64,000 nt of DNA from NCBI GenBank assembly GCA_016704465.1, contig JADJAD010000007.1:372001-436000 (forward strand), read 5' to 3'. The first letter of the stretch is position 1, and each line of letters opens with the position of its first letter. Of the stretch, positions 7,679 through 15,443 are shown piece by piece. The notes under the pieces are model-generated. The model was not told the origin of the DNA. It saw nothing but the letters and a program-made list of their open reading frames with translations, and did not search any database. The position numbers and the translations under genes are program-made. Source of the DNA: Gemmatimonadota bacterium. GTDB taxonomy: Bacteria; Gemmatimonadota; Gemmatimonadetes; Gemmatimonadales; Gemmatimonadaceae.

Positions 7679-8534
7679 TCATATCTCCATAAGGTCCCGT
7701 CCGACGACGATCGACCCACCGAAGTGCAGTCGCGCCGCGTCGATCCACACCGACTCCGGCACCGCCGGATCCTCGGCGGGGATCAGGTGCGATAGCACCA
7801 GCGTCTTCACCCCGGCCGCCTGCGCGACCCGACCGGCATCCTCTGCGCTGGTGTGGTGCGACAGGATGCTGCGCTTGAGATCGGATAGCCTCATGCTTGC
7901 ACTCTCACTGCTCATCTCCACACTCGCGATCACTCCCGCCGCCCGGCCCCGCGAATGCACGCATTGTGGCGTCTATGCGGGACCGAATGTCGCGCGGGTC
8001 CTCGATCCCCATCTGAAGCAGAAGGACATCTGGCCCGAGTTCGAGTCGGAGACGTGCCGCTTCGAGGTCGCACGCTCGTCGTTCGTCACGCTACCCCGAG
8101 CGGCGTGCGCCGGCGAGGCGAGCTATCGCGCAGCCAACATGCACCCCAGGGGAAGCGCATGAGCGAGGTCCTCTCCGATCATGAGCCCAAGGTACGGCCT
8201 GAGTGACGGAGACCACTTCAGACCGATCACTCGGCTGGTGATACGCGGCGCACAGCGGCATCCTCGTCGCTAGTGTGGTGCGACAGGATGCGGCGCGAGA
8301 GATCGGGCGCGTTGGGGACATGGGCGATCAGTCGATCTGCCGCTGAGGGAATCTGCGCCTCGTGGACCACGACGTCGGCGTCGCGCGCAAGAGCGATCAG
8401 CGGATCGGAGCGCGTCGTGTCGTCCGCGATGACGATTGAACGGTCGGCGGCATCGAAACGGTAGGCAAAGGCCGGCGACATTGGGGGGAGTGTGCGAGCA
8501 GCGCAGTGGTCATGAGGAAATCGCGTCGCTGCAT
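7679..8534 (-). pseudogene. Broken Tat-exported MBL-fold metallohydrolase with a duplicated segment
   Basis: On the minus strand an ATG at 8534 starts MQRRDFLMTTALLA, a twin-arginine export signal. A frame change then leads straight into a mid-domain MBL fragment (AYRFDAADRSIVIADDT...ADVVVHEAQ, about 8245-8480) that ends soon after ILSHHTSDEDA. The zinc-binding HxHxDH region expected between them is absent. About 400 bp further on, a second copy of the same segment (ILSHHTSAEDAGRVAQ) continues into the normal C-terminal end (LVLSHLIPAEDP...GSIVVGRDLMEI, stop at 7679). The gene has therefore lost its N-terminal metal site and carries two divergent copies of the C-terminal histidine region. About 7885-8226 between the copies is not recognised. 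It sits 6 bp downstream of mscS. Confidence 0.7.
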
Positions 8535-8540
8535 GCGCGG

Positions 8541-9638
8541 TCACTCCCTTGGTGCGACGGGATCGAGCAGGTCATCCGCTCCGCTCTTCCGTCGATCGTC
8601 GGCAATCTGCTCGTCCAGGTCGGTGATGCGCGTGGTGTCCACCGGCGCGCGCGACGTGACGGGCTGTGATGTCGCCGGTTGCGACCTCCCGCTCCGGGAC
8701 GCGGCGCGCGTCAGCGCCGTGCTGGCGACCGGGGCGTCGGCGGGTGTCGGCGCGTCGAGCGCCTTCGCCCGCTTCGCCTCCGCTTCGAGCGCGGTCGATT
8801 CCGTGAGCTGCACACGATAGATCGGCTCCGGCATGTCCATGCCCGCGTCGTCGAGCGCCAGCTTCACCGTGCGAATCGCCTCGCTGCGCACGAGCAGGAA
8901 GTCGTGGGTACGCTGGTCCACCCAGCCGTAGTAGCGGATCTGCACGTTGGAGTCGCCCAGCGACTGGATGAACGCGCGTGGTGGCGGCTTCACCATCACG
9001 CCGTCGAGCGTGGCCAGCTTGTCGGTGCCGATGCACATGGCCTCCACCAGGTCCTCTTGCACGCCCACACCGACGTCCAACTCGAAGCGGCGCGCCGGAT
9101 TGCGCGTGTAGTTGAGCATCACGCTCCGGAACACCAGCGCGTTCGGCAGCCGCAAGTGGTTCCCGTCGAGCGTCATGAGCACCGTGGCACGCGAGGAGAG
9201 TGACACCACCGAGCCGTGATGCCCGTCAATCACCACTTCGTCGTGCGGGGCAAAGGGCTGTCGCAGGCTCATGAGCACGCCGGCCAGATAGTTCTCGAGC
9301 GTGTCCTTGAAGGCGAAGCCCAACGCGAGGCCGAACACCCCGGCGGTACCCAGGATGGCGCCGACCACCGCCGTCGCATTGAGCAGGTCGAGCGCCACCA
9401 CGATGCCGACGAGCGTGATGATCCAGCGGGTCGTGGTCTGGGCCAGGTCGCGCAGGAACGGATTGCGCGATGCGACGCGGTTGAGCAGCGCGCGCTGCGA
9501 CAGCCAGCGGCCGGCCATCCAGAAGGCCCACACCAGCACCAGTGCAACCAGCAGCATGGGCAGCGCGGCGAGGAGTTCGTACAGCTTTTCCGTAAGCCGT
9601 GTCAGCACGACGTTGGAATCGAAGCCGGAGACTTGCAT
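8541..9638 (-). CDS. Small-conductance mechanosensitive channel, MscS family
   Basis: This 365-aa inner-membrane protein has three N-terminal TM segments (about residues 22-45, 68-88 and 92-112). The pore-lining TM3 region reads GAILGTAGVFGLALGFAFKDTLENYLAG, with the alternating Gly/Ala pattern of MscS, and the beta-domain follows (EVVIDGHHGSVVSLSSRATVLMTLDGNHLRLPNALV). It should open on membrane tension and release osmolytes. After the alpha/beta domain, residues from about 290 form a low-complexity charged tail that is not part of the family core. The broken MBL gene follows by 6 bp, so the two were probably one transcript. Confidence 0.92.
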   Translation of the reverse strand: MQVSGFDSNVVLTRLTEKLYELLAALPMLLVALVLVWAFWMAGRWLSQRALLNRVASRNPFLRDLAQTTTRWIITLVGIVVALDLLNATAVVGAILGTAGVFGLALGFAFKDTLENYLAGVLMSLRQPFAPHDEVVIDGHHGSVVSLSSRATVLMTLDGNHLRLPNALVFRSVMLNYTRNPARRFELDVGVGVQEDLVEAMCIGTDKLATLDGVMVKPPPRAFIQSLGDSNVQIRYYGWVDQRTHDFLLVRSEAIRTVKLALDDAGMDMPEPIYRVQLTESTALEAEAKRAKALDAPTPADAPVASTALTRAASRSGRSQPATSQPVTSRAPVDTTRITDLDEQIADDRRKSGADDLLDPVAPRE

Positions 9639-9822
9639 GCGGGGGCGGGACGGGGGTGCAGGCGAATGACGGTCGCGGAGCAGCGGGCTGTTACCAAGCT
9701 ACCCGTGCCGCGTGCTCGCGCACCTCGATCCACGAAGCGACGAACGCGGCCAAGTGGACATTGGTATTGCAGCGCCGATGCGGCATGCGGGTCGAGCACC
9801 GGAACGGCTCGACTTCAAGGAG

Positions 9823-10839
9823 CTACGACCGCCCCCGCCACCACCCACTCTCCCAGCGCGCACTCGTCCCGCGCACGTCCACATGCGCGAACGGCCCGCT
9901 CGGCCCCGTCGCCTGGTACGTCCCCAGCCCGCCCACGAGTGCCGGATGCGCACGCTCCACCCGCGCGATCGCGTCGGCAATGGGCCCGGTGTCGCGCACG
10001 TCCAGACGTCCATCGCCATTGAGGTCGTCCATGCGACCGTCGTCATCATCGTCGACGATGATGTCGGCGGCATCGCCGAACTGGTGCCGGCTGCCGCGCG
10101 CCATTCCTTCCCCTACGCCGCGGTCGTTGTAATAGGGCGCACGAAAGCCCGAGAGCACGACCACGTGCCGCGTCGGGATCCCGTGCGCGCGCAAGTCGGC
10201 CAGGACCAGCTCGAGCTTGTCGATGAGCTTTTCCTCGAGCACGACGTACTTCGGCCACACCGCGCGCTGGTCATGCGTCAGGAAGTCGCCTAACGTGAAA
10301 TGCGGCGACAGCGGGAGGGCGACGTTGTCGGGGGTGACCTCGACGAACCCAGCCGGATTGAAGTAGTTGCGCGCCATGATGGCCCGCTCCGCTGGCCAAC
10401 GCCCCAGCCGGTAGCCGTTGAGCAGCTCGCCGCGCTTGGCGCCGAATGGCCGTTCGACGATGAGCGAGAAGGTGGATGAGTCAGCAGGCCGCCGTTCGGC
10501 GTACACGCCCGGCGTGCGGATCGCGCGCTCGCCGTGCACGCGCACGAACCCCGGGACGGCCAGCGCCTCCGCCGCCGACAGGGCGCGAAAACGCAGCGCC
10601 CCGCTCAGGCCGGCGAACGAATCGGGAATCGCCACCACGCCGACGCCCGGCAGGTCGGGAATCGGGGGGAGGTCACCCGGCCCCATCGCGCTCACGCCGT
10701 CCCCTCCCCCCTGCAGGGTGCGCACTGCGGCCGTCACCCACCCCGCCGCCACGATGGCCACGAATGCGGCGACGACGAGGGCAACTCGTCGTCGCCACGA
10801 CATCGGTTCGTGGTGGTGCGGTGGTTCAGTCGACGACAT
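9823..10839 (-). CDS. Membrane-anchored peptidase M15-like (D-Ala-D-Ala carboxypeptidase type) protein
   Basis: The protein is about 338 aa. A single TM anchor (about residues 18-38) follows a short cytoplasmic N-terminus, so the rest is extracytoplasmic. The C-terminal domain has the M15/VanY-like layout: SGFRAPYYN, SRHQFGDAADI (HxxxxxxD zinc ligands) and FAHVDVRG (last histidine). Between them is an acidic DDDDDGRMDDLNGDGRLDVRD segment resembling an EF-hand or dockerin calcium loop, unusual at that place. It probably trims cell-wall peptides. I take the ATG at 10839 because the frame upstream overlaps the divergent kinase and lacks coding character. Confidence 0.7.
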   Translation of the reverse strand: MSSTEPPHHHEPMSWRRRVALVVAAFVAIVAAGWVTAAVRTLQGGGDGVSAMGPGDLPPIPDLPGVGVVAIPDSFAGLSGALRFRALSAAEALAVPGFVRVHGERAIRTPGVYAERRPADSSTFSLIVERPFGAKRGELLNGYRLGRWPAERAIMARNYFNPAGFVEVTPDNVALPLSPHFTLGDFLTHDQRAVWPKYVVLEEKLIDKLELVLADLRAHGIPTRHVVVLSGFRAPYYNDRGVGEGMARGSRHQFGDAADIIVDDDDDGRMDDLNGDGRLDVRDTGPIADAIARVERAHPALVGGLGTYQATGPSGPFAHVDVRGTSARWESGWWRGRS

Positions 10840-10977
10840 GGGGGAAAGGTAAGGGGACGGCGAGATGCGGACGGAATATCCTAACGAGCGGCGGTGCAGC
10901 GGACGCCGCCGCCCGGGGGCGCCAGCGAACGGCCGCCCGCTGTTGCGCGATGCCCCCCCTGCGCGTTTTGGCAGGAG

Positions 10978-12474
10978 ATGCCTACACCCTCCTACCCCGC
11001 GGACGCCGCGTTTCGCGCGCTCGTCCAGACGGCGGACGACGCCCTGTTCGTGGTCGACGAGTGGTGGCGCCTGCAGTGGGCCAACCGCCACGCCCTTCAG
11101 TTACTCGAGCACTCGCGGCTCCCGCGCGATGGCGGGGAGTTTCTCGGGCTCTTTCCCGGCACGACGCGCGACCGGATCGTGCTGGACGGCTCCGTGACCG
11201 TCGGCGGACGTTGGTGTGCCGAGGGCGAGGTGTGCACCGACGAGCTGGTCGCAGTCGACATCGTCATAACCGGCATGGAAGCAGGTACCCCTCCGGGGTG
11301 GCGCGCCGTGCGACTGCGCGACTGCCGTGCACGACGTGCCTTGGAAACGTCGCTACGCGAGGCCGAGACACTCGGCGGAGTGGGGCGCCTCGCCCTCGCC
11401 CTCGCCCACGAGTTCTCCGAACTGCTCACCACGATCACCGGTTCGACCGAGCTCATCGCGAGTGAACTTGCCCCGCGTGACACACTCCGGGGCGATGTGG
11501 AGAGTATCCGGCACGCCGCAGACCGCGCCGCGGCGCTCACGCGTGAACTCACCCGCGCGGCGTCATCGCGAGCAGCCGCCCCGCAGGCAACCGACGTCTC
11601 GCGCGCCGTGGCGGCCATGGATGCCACCATGCGCCGGTGCGTGGGTGAGCGGGTGCGCGTCACCTTCGACCTTCCACCCGACGTCGGCGTGTCCACGGTC
11701 GACGTCTCGCAGCTCGAGGCATCGCTGGTGCATCTCGCTCGCAATGCGCGGACTGCGATGGCGTCTGGCGGATCGCTGCACGTCTCGGTACGGGCCGTCG
11801 AATGCGCCACGCCACGACGGGCCATCCACAGCGTCATGCGCCCGGGACGCTACGTCCAGATCGAGCTGCGGGACACCGGCCCGGGCATGGACTCGCCCAC
11901 GCAGTCTCGCTGCTTCGAGCCGCTCTATTCCACGTGGGGTGGCGAGGGGCTGGGGCTCTCGCTCGTGTTCGGTGCCACGACCCAGATGGGCGGCTACGTC
12001 ACCTGCGACAGCGCCCCGGGGCGCGGGAGTGCGATATCGCTCTACCTCCCGACCTCACCAACCTCACCAACCACGCTAGGCACGACCGCAGCCCCTCCCC
12101 TGCCAACGACCCGCTCCGTGCTGGTCGTGGATGACGAGGAGTCGGTCCGTCGCGTTGCGGCCCGCGCCCTCCGGCGCGAGGGGTACCGGGTGTCCGAAGC
12201 CGGGAACGCCGACGAAGCCCTCTCGCTCGTCTCGCAGGATCCGTCGCTGGCCGACGTGCTGGTGACCGACGTGATGATGCCTGGGCTGAGCGGCGTCGAA
12301 CTGGCGAGCTGCATCGTCGCCGCGCGCCCCGATGTGCGAGTGCTCTTCTCGTCCGGCGCGGCGGGCCTGAGCGCCGGCGAGGCATCCCGCCTGCCGCGCG
12401 GAGCGGCGTTTCTCCCCAAGCCCTTCTCCTCCAAGGCGTTGGGCGATCGGGTGCGTGCGCTGTTCGGGATCTAG
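10978..12474 (+). CDS. Hybrid sensor histidine kinase with C-terminal receiver
   Basis: About 498 aa. An N-terminal PAS-like segment (FRALVQTADDALFVVDEWWRLQWANRHA) is followed by a HisKA helix with phospho-acceptor His144 in LALAHEFSEL, a catalytic HATPase domain (N-box HLARNARTAM, G1 DTGPGMD, G2 GEGLGLSL), and a receiver with DD, phospho-acceptor Asp431 (VTDVMMPG) and Lys481 (LPKPFS). No TM segment is seen, so sensing is cytoplasmic. Phosphate probably passes from His144 to Asp431; the output partner is not adjacent. The start is uncertain: a GGAG sits too close to the ATG at 10978, and an in-frame start at 10894 is possible. Confidence 0.85.
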   Translation: MPTPSYPADAAFRALVQTADDALFVVDEWWRLQWANRHALQLLEHSRLPRDGGEFLGLFPGTTRDRIVLDGSVTVGGRWCAEGEVCTDELVAVDIVITGMEAGTPPGWRAVRLRDCRARRALETSLREAETLGGVGRLALALAHEFSELLTTITGSTELIASELAPRDTLRGDVESIRHAADRAAALTRELTRAASSRAAAPQATDVSRAVAAMDATMRRCVGERVRVTFDLPPDVGVSTVDVSQLEASLVHLARNARTAMASGGSLHVSVRAVECATPRRAIHSVMRPGRYVQIELRDTGPGMDSPTQSRCFEPLYSTWGGEGLGLSLVFGATTQMGGYVTCDSAPGRGSAISLYLPTSPTSPTTLGTTAAPPLPTTRSVLVVDDEESVRRVAARALRREGYRVSEAGNADEALSLVSQDPSLADVLVTDVMMPGLSGVELASCIVAARPDVRVLFSSGAAGLSAGEASRLPRGAAFLPKPFSSKALGDRVRALFGI

Positions 12475-12760
12475 CGACGCGTGCGATAGCCGGGGCGACG
12501 AAGGACGGGAGATGGCGCCGGTGCTCGCCGGCCGTGTATCGCACACGGCGCAGCCGAGTCGCCGCGGGCACTTGTTGCCGATTGTGCACGAAACATTGCG
12601 CAGTGATACCAGAAGTCGCTTTATTTCGGCCTTCCCGTATGGGATTTTCTGCGATCTCTGCACGTTTTGTGGTACAGCTGCTTCGTCGTGAAGTCGGCAC
12701 ATCGGTTCCGGCACGCGCTCTTCACCGCTCGTCTCCACTTCCGTCTCGCCCCACACTTCC

Positions 12761-14980
12761 ATGCCCAGCTCCACCAATAGCGCGCGAAAGGCCGCCCTGG
12801 CGGCCATTGCCTCCCGCAATGCCAAGGCGGCGCCGTCGCCAAACGGCGACAAGGCCAGCATCTCCGAGATCTTCGGCATCAACACGTTCGGCACGCGTCA
12901 GATGCGCTCCCGCCTGCCGCAGGACGTGTACGCGCGACTCAGCGACTCCATTCGCCTGGGCGGAAAGCTCGATGAGGATATCGCTCCCACGGTCGCGCAG
13001 GCCATTCGCGACTGGGCGGTCTCGCGCGGGGCGACACACTTCACGCACTGGTTCCTGCCGCAGACCGGGCTCACCGCTGAGAAGCACGATGCCTTTCTCA
13101 CCTTCGACGAGAACAAGCACGTGATCGAACAGTTCTCGGCGTCGCAATTGATCCAGTCCGAGCCCGATGCGTCGTCGTTCCCGTCCGGCGGACTGCGTGC
13201 CACGTGGGAGGCGCGCGGCTACACGGCGTGGAACCCCGCGTCGCCGGTCTTCATTATCGAGTCCGGCAACGTGCGCACGCTGTGCATCCCCTCGGTCTTC
13301 ATCGGATACAACGGCGAGGCGCTGGACGAGATGACCCCGCTGCTGCGCTCCTCCGACGTGCTGTCGGAGAAGGCGATCGCCCTCCTGACCCTGCTGGGCG
13401 ACAAGGGGGTGCAGCGGGTGTTCACGACGCTCGGCCCCGAGCAGGAGTACTTCCTGATCGATCGCACGCACTTCGCGATGCGTCCGGACCTGGTGATGTC
13501 CAACCGCACCTTGATCGGGGCGCCGCCGCCGCGCGGGCAGCAGCTCGAGGACCACTACTTCGGCGGCATTCCCGAGCGCATCCAGGCCTGCATCGCCGAG
13601 GTGGAGCACGAGCTCTACAAGCTCGGCGTGCCGATCATGACGCGGCACAACGAAGTGGCGCCGTGCCAGTTCGAGATGGCCCCGTTCTATGAAGAGACCG
13701 AGATCGCCGTCGATCACAATCAGTTGGTCATGTCGGTGCTGCGTCGCGTGGCGATGCGCCACGGCCTGCAGGCGATCGTGCATGAGAAGCCGTTCGACGG
13801 GGTGAACGGCTCGGGCAAACATTGCAACTGGGCAATGGCGATCACCTCGAAGAACGAGCTGGACGGCATCAACCTGCTGAAGCCGGGGCGGACACCGCAC
13901 CAGAACATCCGCTTCCTGGTCTTCCTGGCCGCAGTCCTGCGCGGCGTGCACAAGCATGCCGGGCTCCTGCGGGCGGGCATTGCCACGTCCGGCAACGAGC
14001 ACCGGCTTGGCGCCAACGAGGCACCGCCGGCGATCATCTCTGTCTTCATGGGCAAGTCGTTGACGCGCGTGATCGAGGAGATCGCCAGCGGCAAGGTGAC
14101 CGAGGAAAGCGCGGAGCAGCAGGTGATCTCGCTAGGCGTCAGCAAGCTCCCCGAGATCGAACGGGACAACACCGACCGCAACCGCACGTCGCCGTTCGCC
14201 TTCACGGGCAACAAGTTCGAGTTCCGCGCCGTGGGATCGTCGCAGTCGATCGCCTTCCCGGTCACGTTGCTCAACGCTGCGGTGGCCGAGGCGATCGCCG
14301 ACATCACGGAGATGATCAAGGCAGAGCGGAAGGAGAGCAAGACCATCGACGACGCCGTGATGAAGGTCCTGCGCAAGGTGTTCCGCGACACGAGGCACGT
14401 GCGCTTCGAGGGTAACAACTACTCCGACGCCTGGGTGCAGGAAGCGGCCAAGCGCGGCCTGCTCAACCTGCGACGCGCTCCCGATGCGTTGGGCCAATTG
14501 GTCGTGAAGCGCTCGCGCGACCTCTTCATCCCGCTCGGCATCCTGAGCAAGGAGGAGCTGGAGTCGCGCTATCATGTGCGGCTCGAGCGCTATGTGAAGG
14601 ACGTGCTGATCGAGATGCACACGCTCCGCGAGATGATCGACACGCTCGTGCTACCGGCGGCATACGAGTACCTGGGCTCGCTCGCGTCGAGTGCCGCGCA
14701 GGCGAAGGTCGCCGGCATCAAGGAGATTCCGCACGTCGAGCGCGCCAACGAGGTCGGCGCCCTGGCCAGGCAGCTCAAGGCCAAGCGGGAGCTCATGCAC
14801 AAGCTCGTCGGCAAGGCCGAGACGATGCACGACGACCCGGCAGCGTGTGCCGCGCTGCTCACCTCGGACGGCGCCGCGCGCATGGCCGAGGTGCGCGCCG
14901 CGAGCGATGCGCTCGAGCTCCTGGTCGGCGACGAGTACTGGCCGCTGCCGAAGTATCGGGAAATGCTCTTCCCGGTCTAG
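12761..14980 (+). CDS. glnN: Glutamine synthetase, class III
   Basis: At 739 aa this has the length of GSIII, much larger than GSI (about 450). The N-terminal domain carries the GSIII-type FGINTFGTRQMRSRLPQDVY and ATHFTHWFLPQTGLTAEKHDAF. The active-site core follows (LGPEQEYFLID, VAPCQFEMAPFYEE, NGVNGSGKHCNWAMA, NEHRLGANEAPPAI, NRTSPFAFTGNKFEFRAVGSSQSIAFP). It makes glutamine from glutamate, ammonia and ATP as a dodecamer in the cytoplasm. Class III enzymes are not adenylylated. A class I enzyme is encoded about 4 kb downstream. The preceding 12475-12760 has no gene and is less GC-rich, but I cannot fix a promoter in it. Confidence 0.95.
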   Translation: MPSSTNSARKAALAAIASRNAKAAPSPNGDKASISEIFGINTFGTRQMRSRLPQDVYARLSDSIRLGGKLDEDIAPTVAQAIRDWAVSRGATHFTHWFLPQTGLTAEKHDAFLTFDENKHVIEQFSASQLIQSEPDASSFPSGGLRATWEARGYTAWNPASPVFIIESGNVRTLCIPSVFIGYNGEALDEMTPLLRSSDVLSEKAIALLTLLGDKGVQRVFTTLGPEQEYFLIDRTHFAMRPDLVMSNRTLIGAPPPRGQQLEDHYFGGIPERIQACIAEVEHELYKLGVPIMTRHNEVAPCQFEMAPFYEETEIAVDHNQLVMSVLRRVAMRHGLQAIVHEKPFDGVNGSGKHCNWAMAITSKNELDGINLLKPGRTPHQNIRFLVFLAAVLRGVHKHAGLLRAGIATSGNEHRLGANEAPPAIISVFMGKSLTRVIEEIASGKVTEESAEQQVISLGVSKLPEIERDNTDRNRTSPFAFTGNKFEFRAVGSSQSIAFPVTLLNAAVAEAIADITEMIKAERKESKTIDDAVMKVLRKVFRDTRHVRFEGNNYSDAWVQEAAKRGLLNLRRAPDALGQLVVKRSRDLFIPLGILSKEELESRYHVRLERYVKDVLIEMHTLREMIDTLVLPAAYEYLGSLASSAAQAKVAGIKEIPHVERANEVGALARQLKAKRELMHKLVGKAETMHDDPAACAALLTSDGAARMAEVRAASDALELLVGDEYWPLPKYREMLFPV

Positions 14981-15443
14981 GTCGGCAGCCGAACAACGAC
15001 CGGCCAGGGCGGCCGGCCAGGGCACGTGGGGCCCGGCGATGCGTGCATCGCCGGGCCCCACGTGCATTCGGCCCGGCGCGCGGGCGCACCGCGAATCGCC
15101 AACCGGGTTCGTGCGCTTGTGCTCGAGCGCTTGTGCTCGTGCGGCCGTGCTCGTGCGCCTTCGGTCGTGCTCGTTAGGGTGCCGCCGTGCTCGTTAGGCT
15201 GTGGTCGAGATCACGCAGCGGGCGACCGGGTGCGTTAGGCAATCGGGTCGGCACGGCGCATGGGACCACCGGTCGGGCTCGTTAGGTTTGCGGCGTACTC
15301 AGGCATGTCAGCGTGGGTTCTGCCTGACGAGCGCGCGTTTTCTTGCGAACCTGTGATGCGCGACACAGGGGACGCACGCCCGTCGTGTGTTATTCCTCCG
15401 GCCGTTCGCATCATCTGCACTTCGCTTTTTGGGAGACTCGACC
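14981..15443. other. Gene-free region with a long hairpin and degenerate short repeats
   Basis: No coding frame is credible in these 463 bp. It holds the hairpin at 15022-15065, then about 90 bp of short direct repeats built on CTTGTGCTCG and GTGCTCGTTAGG (15110-15200), and four CGTTAGG heptamers (near 15173, 15188, 15232 and 15281). A good ribosome-binding site for the next gene is at 15431-15436. Confidence 0.7.
15022..15065. terminator. Long perfect hairpin downstream of glnN
   Basis: Nineteen bases (15022-15040) are the exact reverse complement of 15047-15065, and the central six bases can extend the stem to 21 bp with a two-base loop. It starts 41 bp after the glnN stop. No T-tract follows on either strand, so it may terminate poorly but would protect the 3' end of the glnN message. 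Confidence 0.6.

Noticed and set aside
7851..8162. Plus-strand frame with a signal-peptide-like start (LMLALSLLISTLAITPAA)
   Set aside because: The first part is antisense to the MBL remnant, there is no ribosome-binding site, and the remainder has no recognisable pattern.
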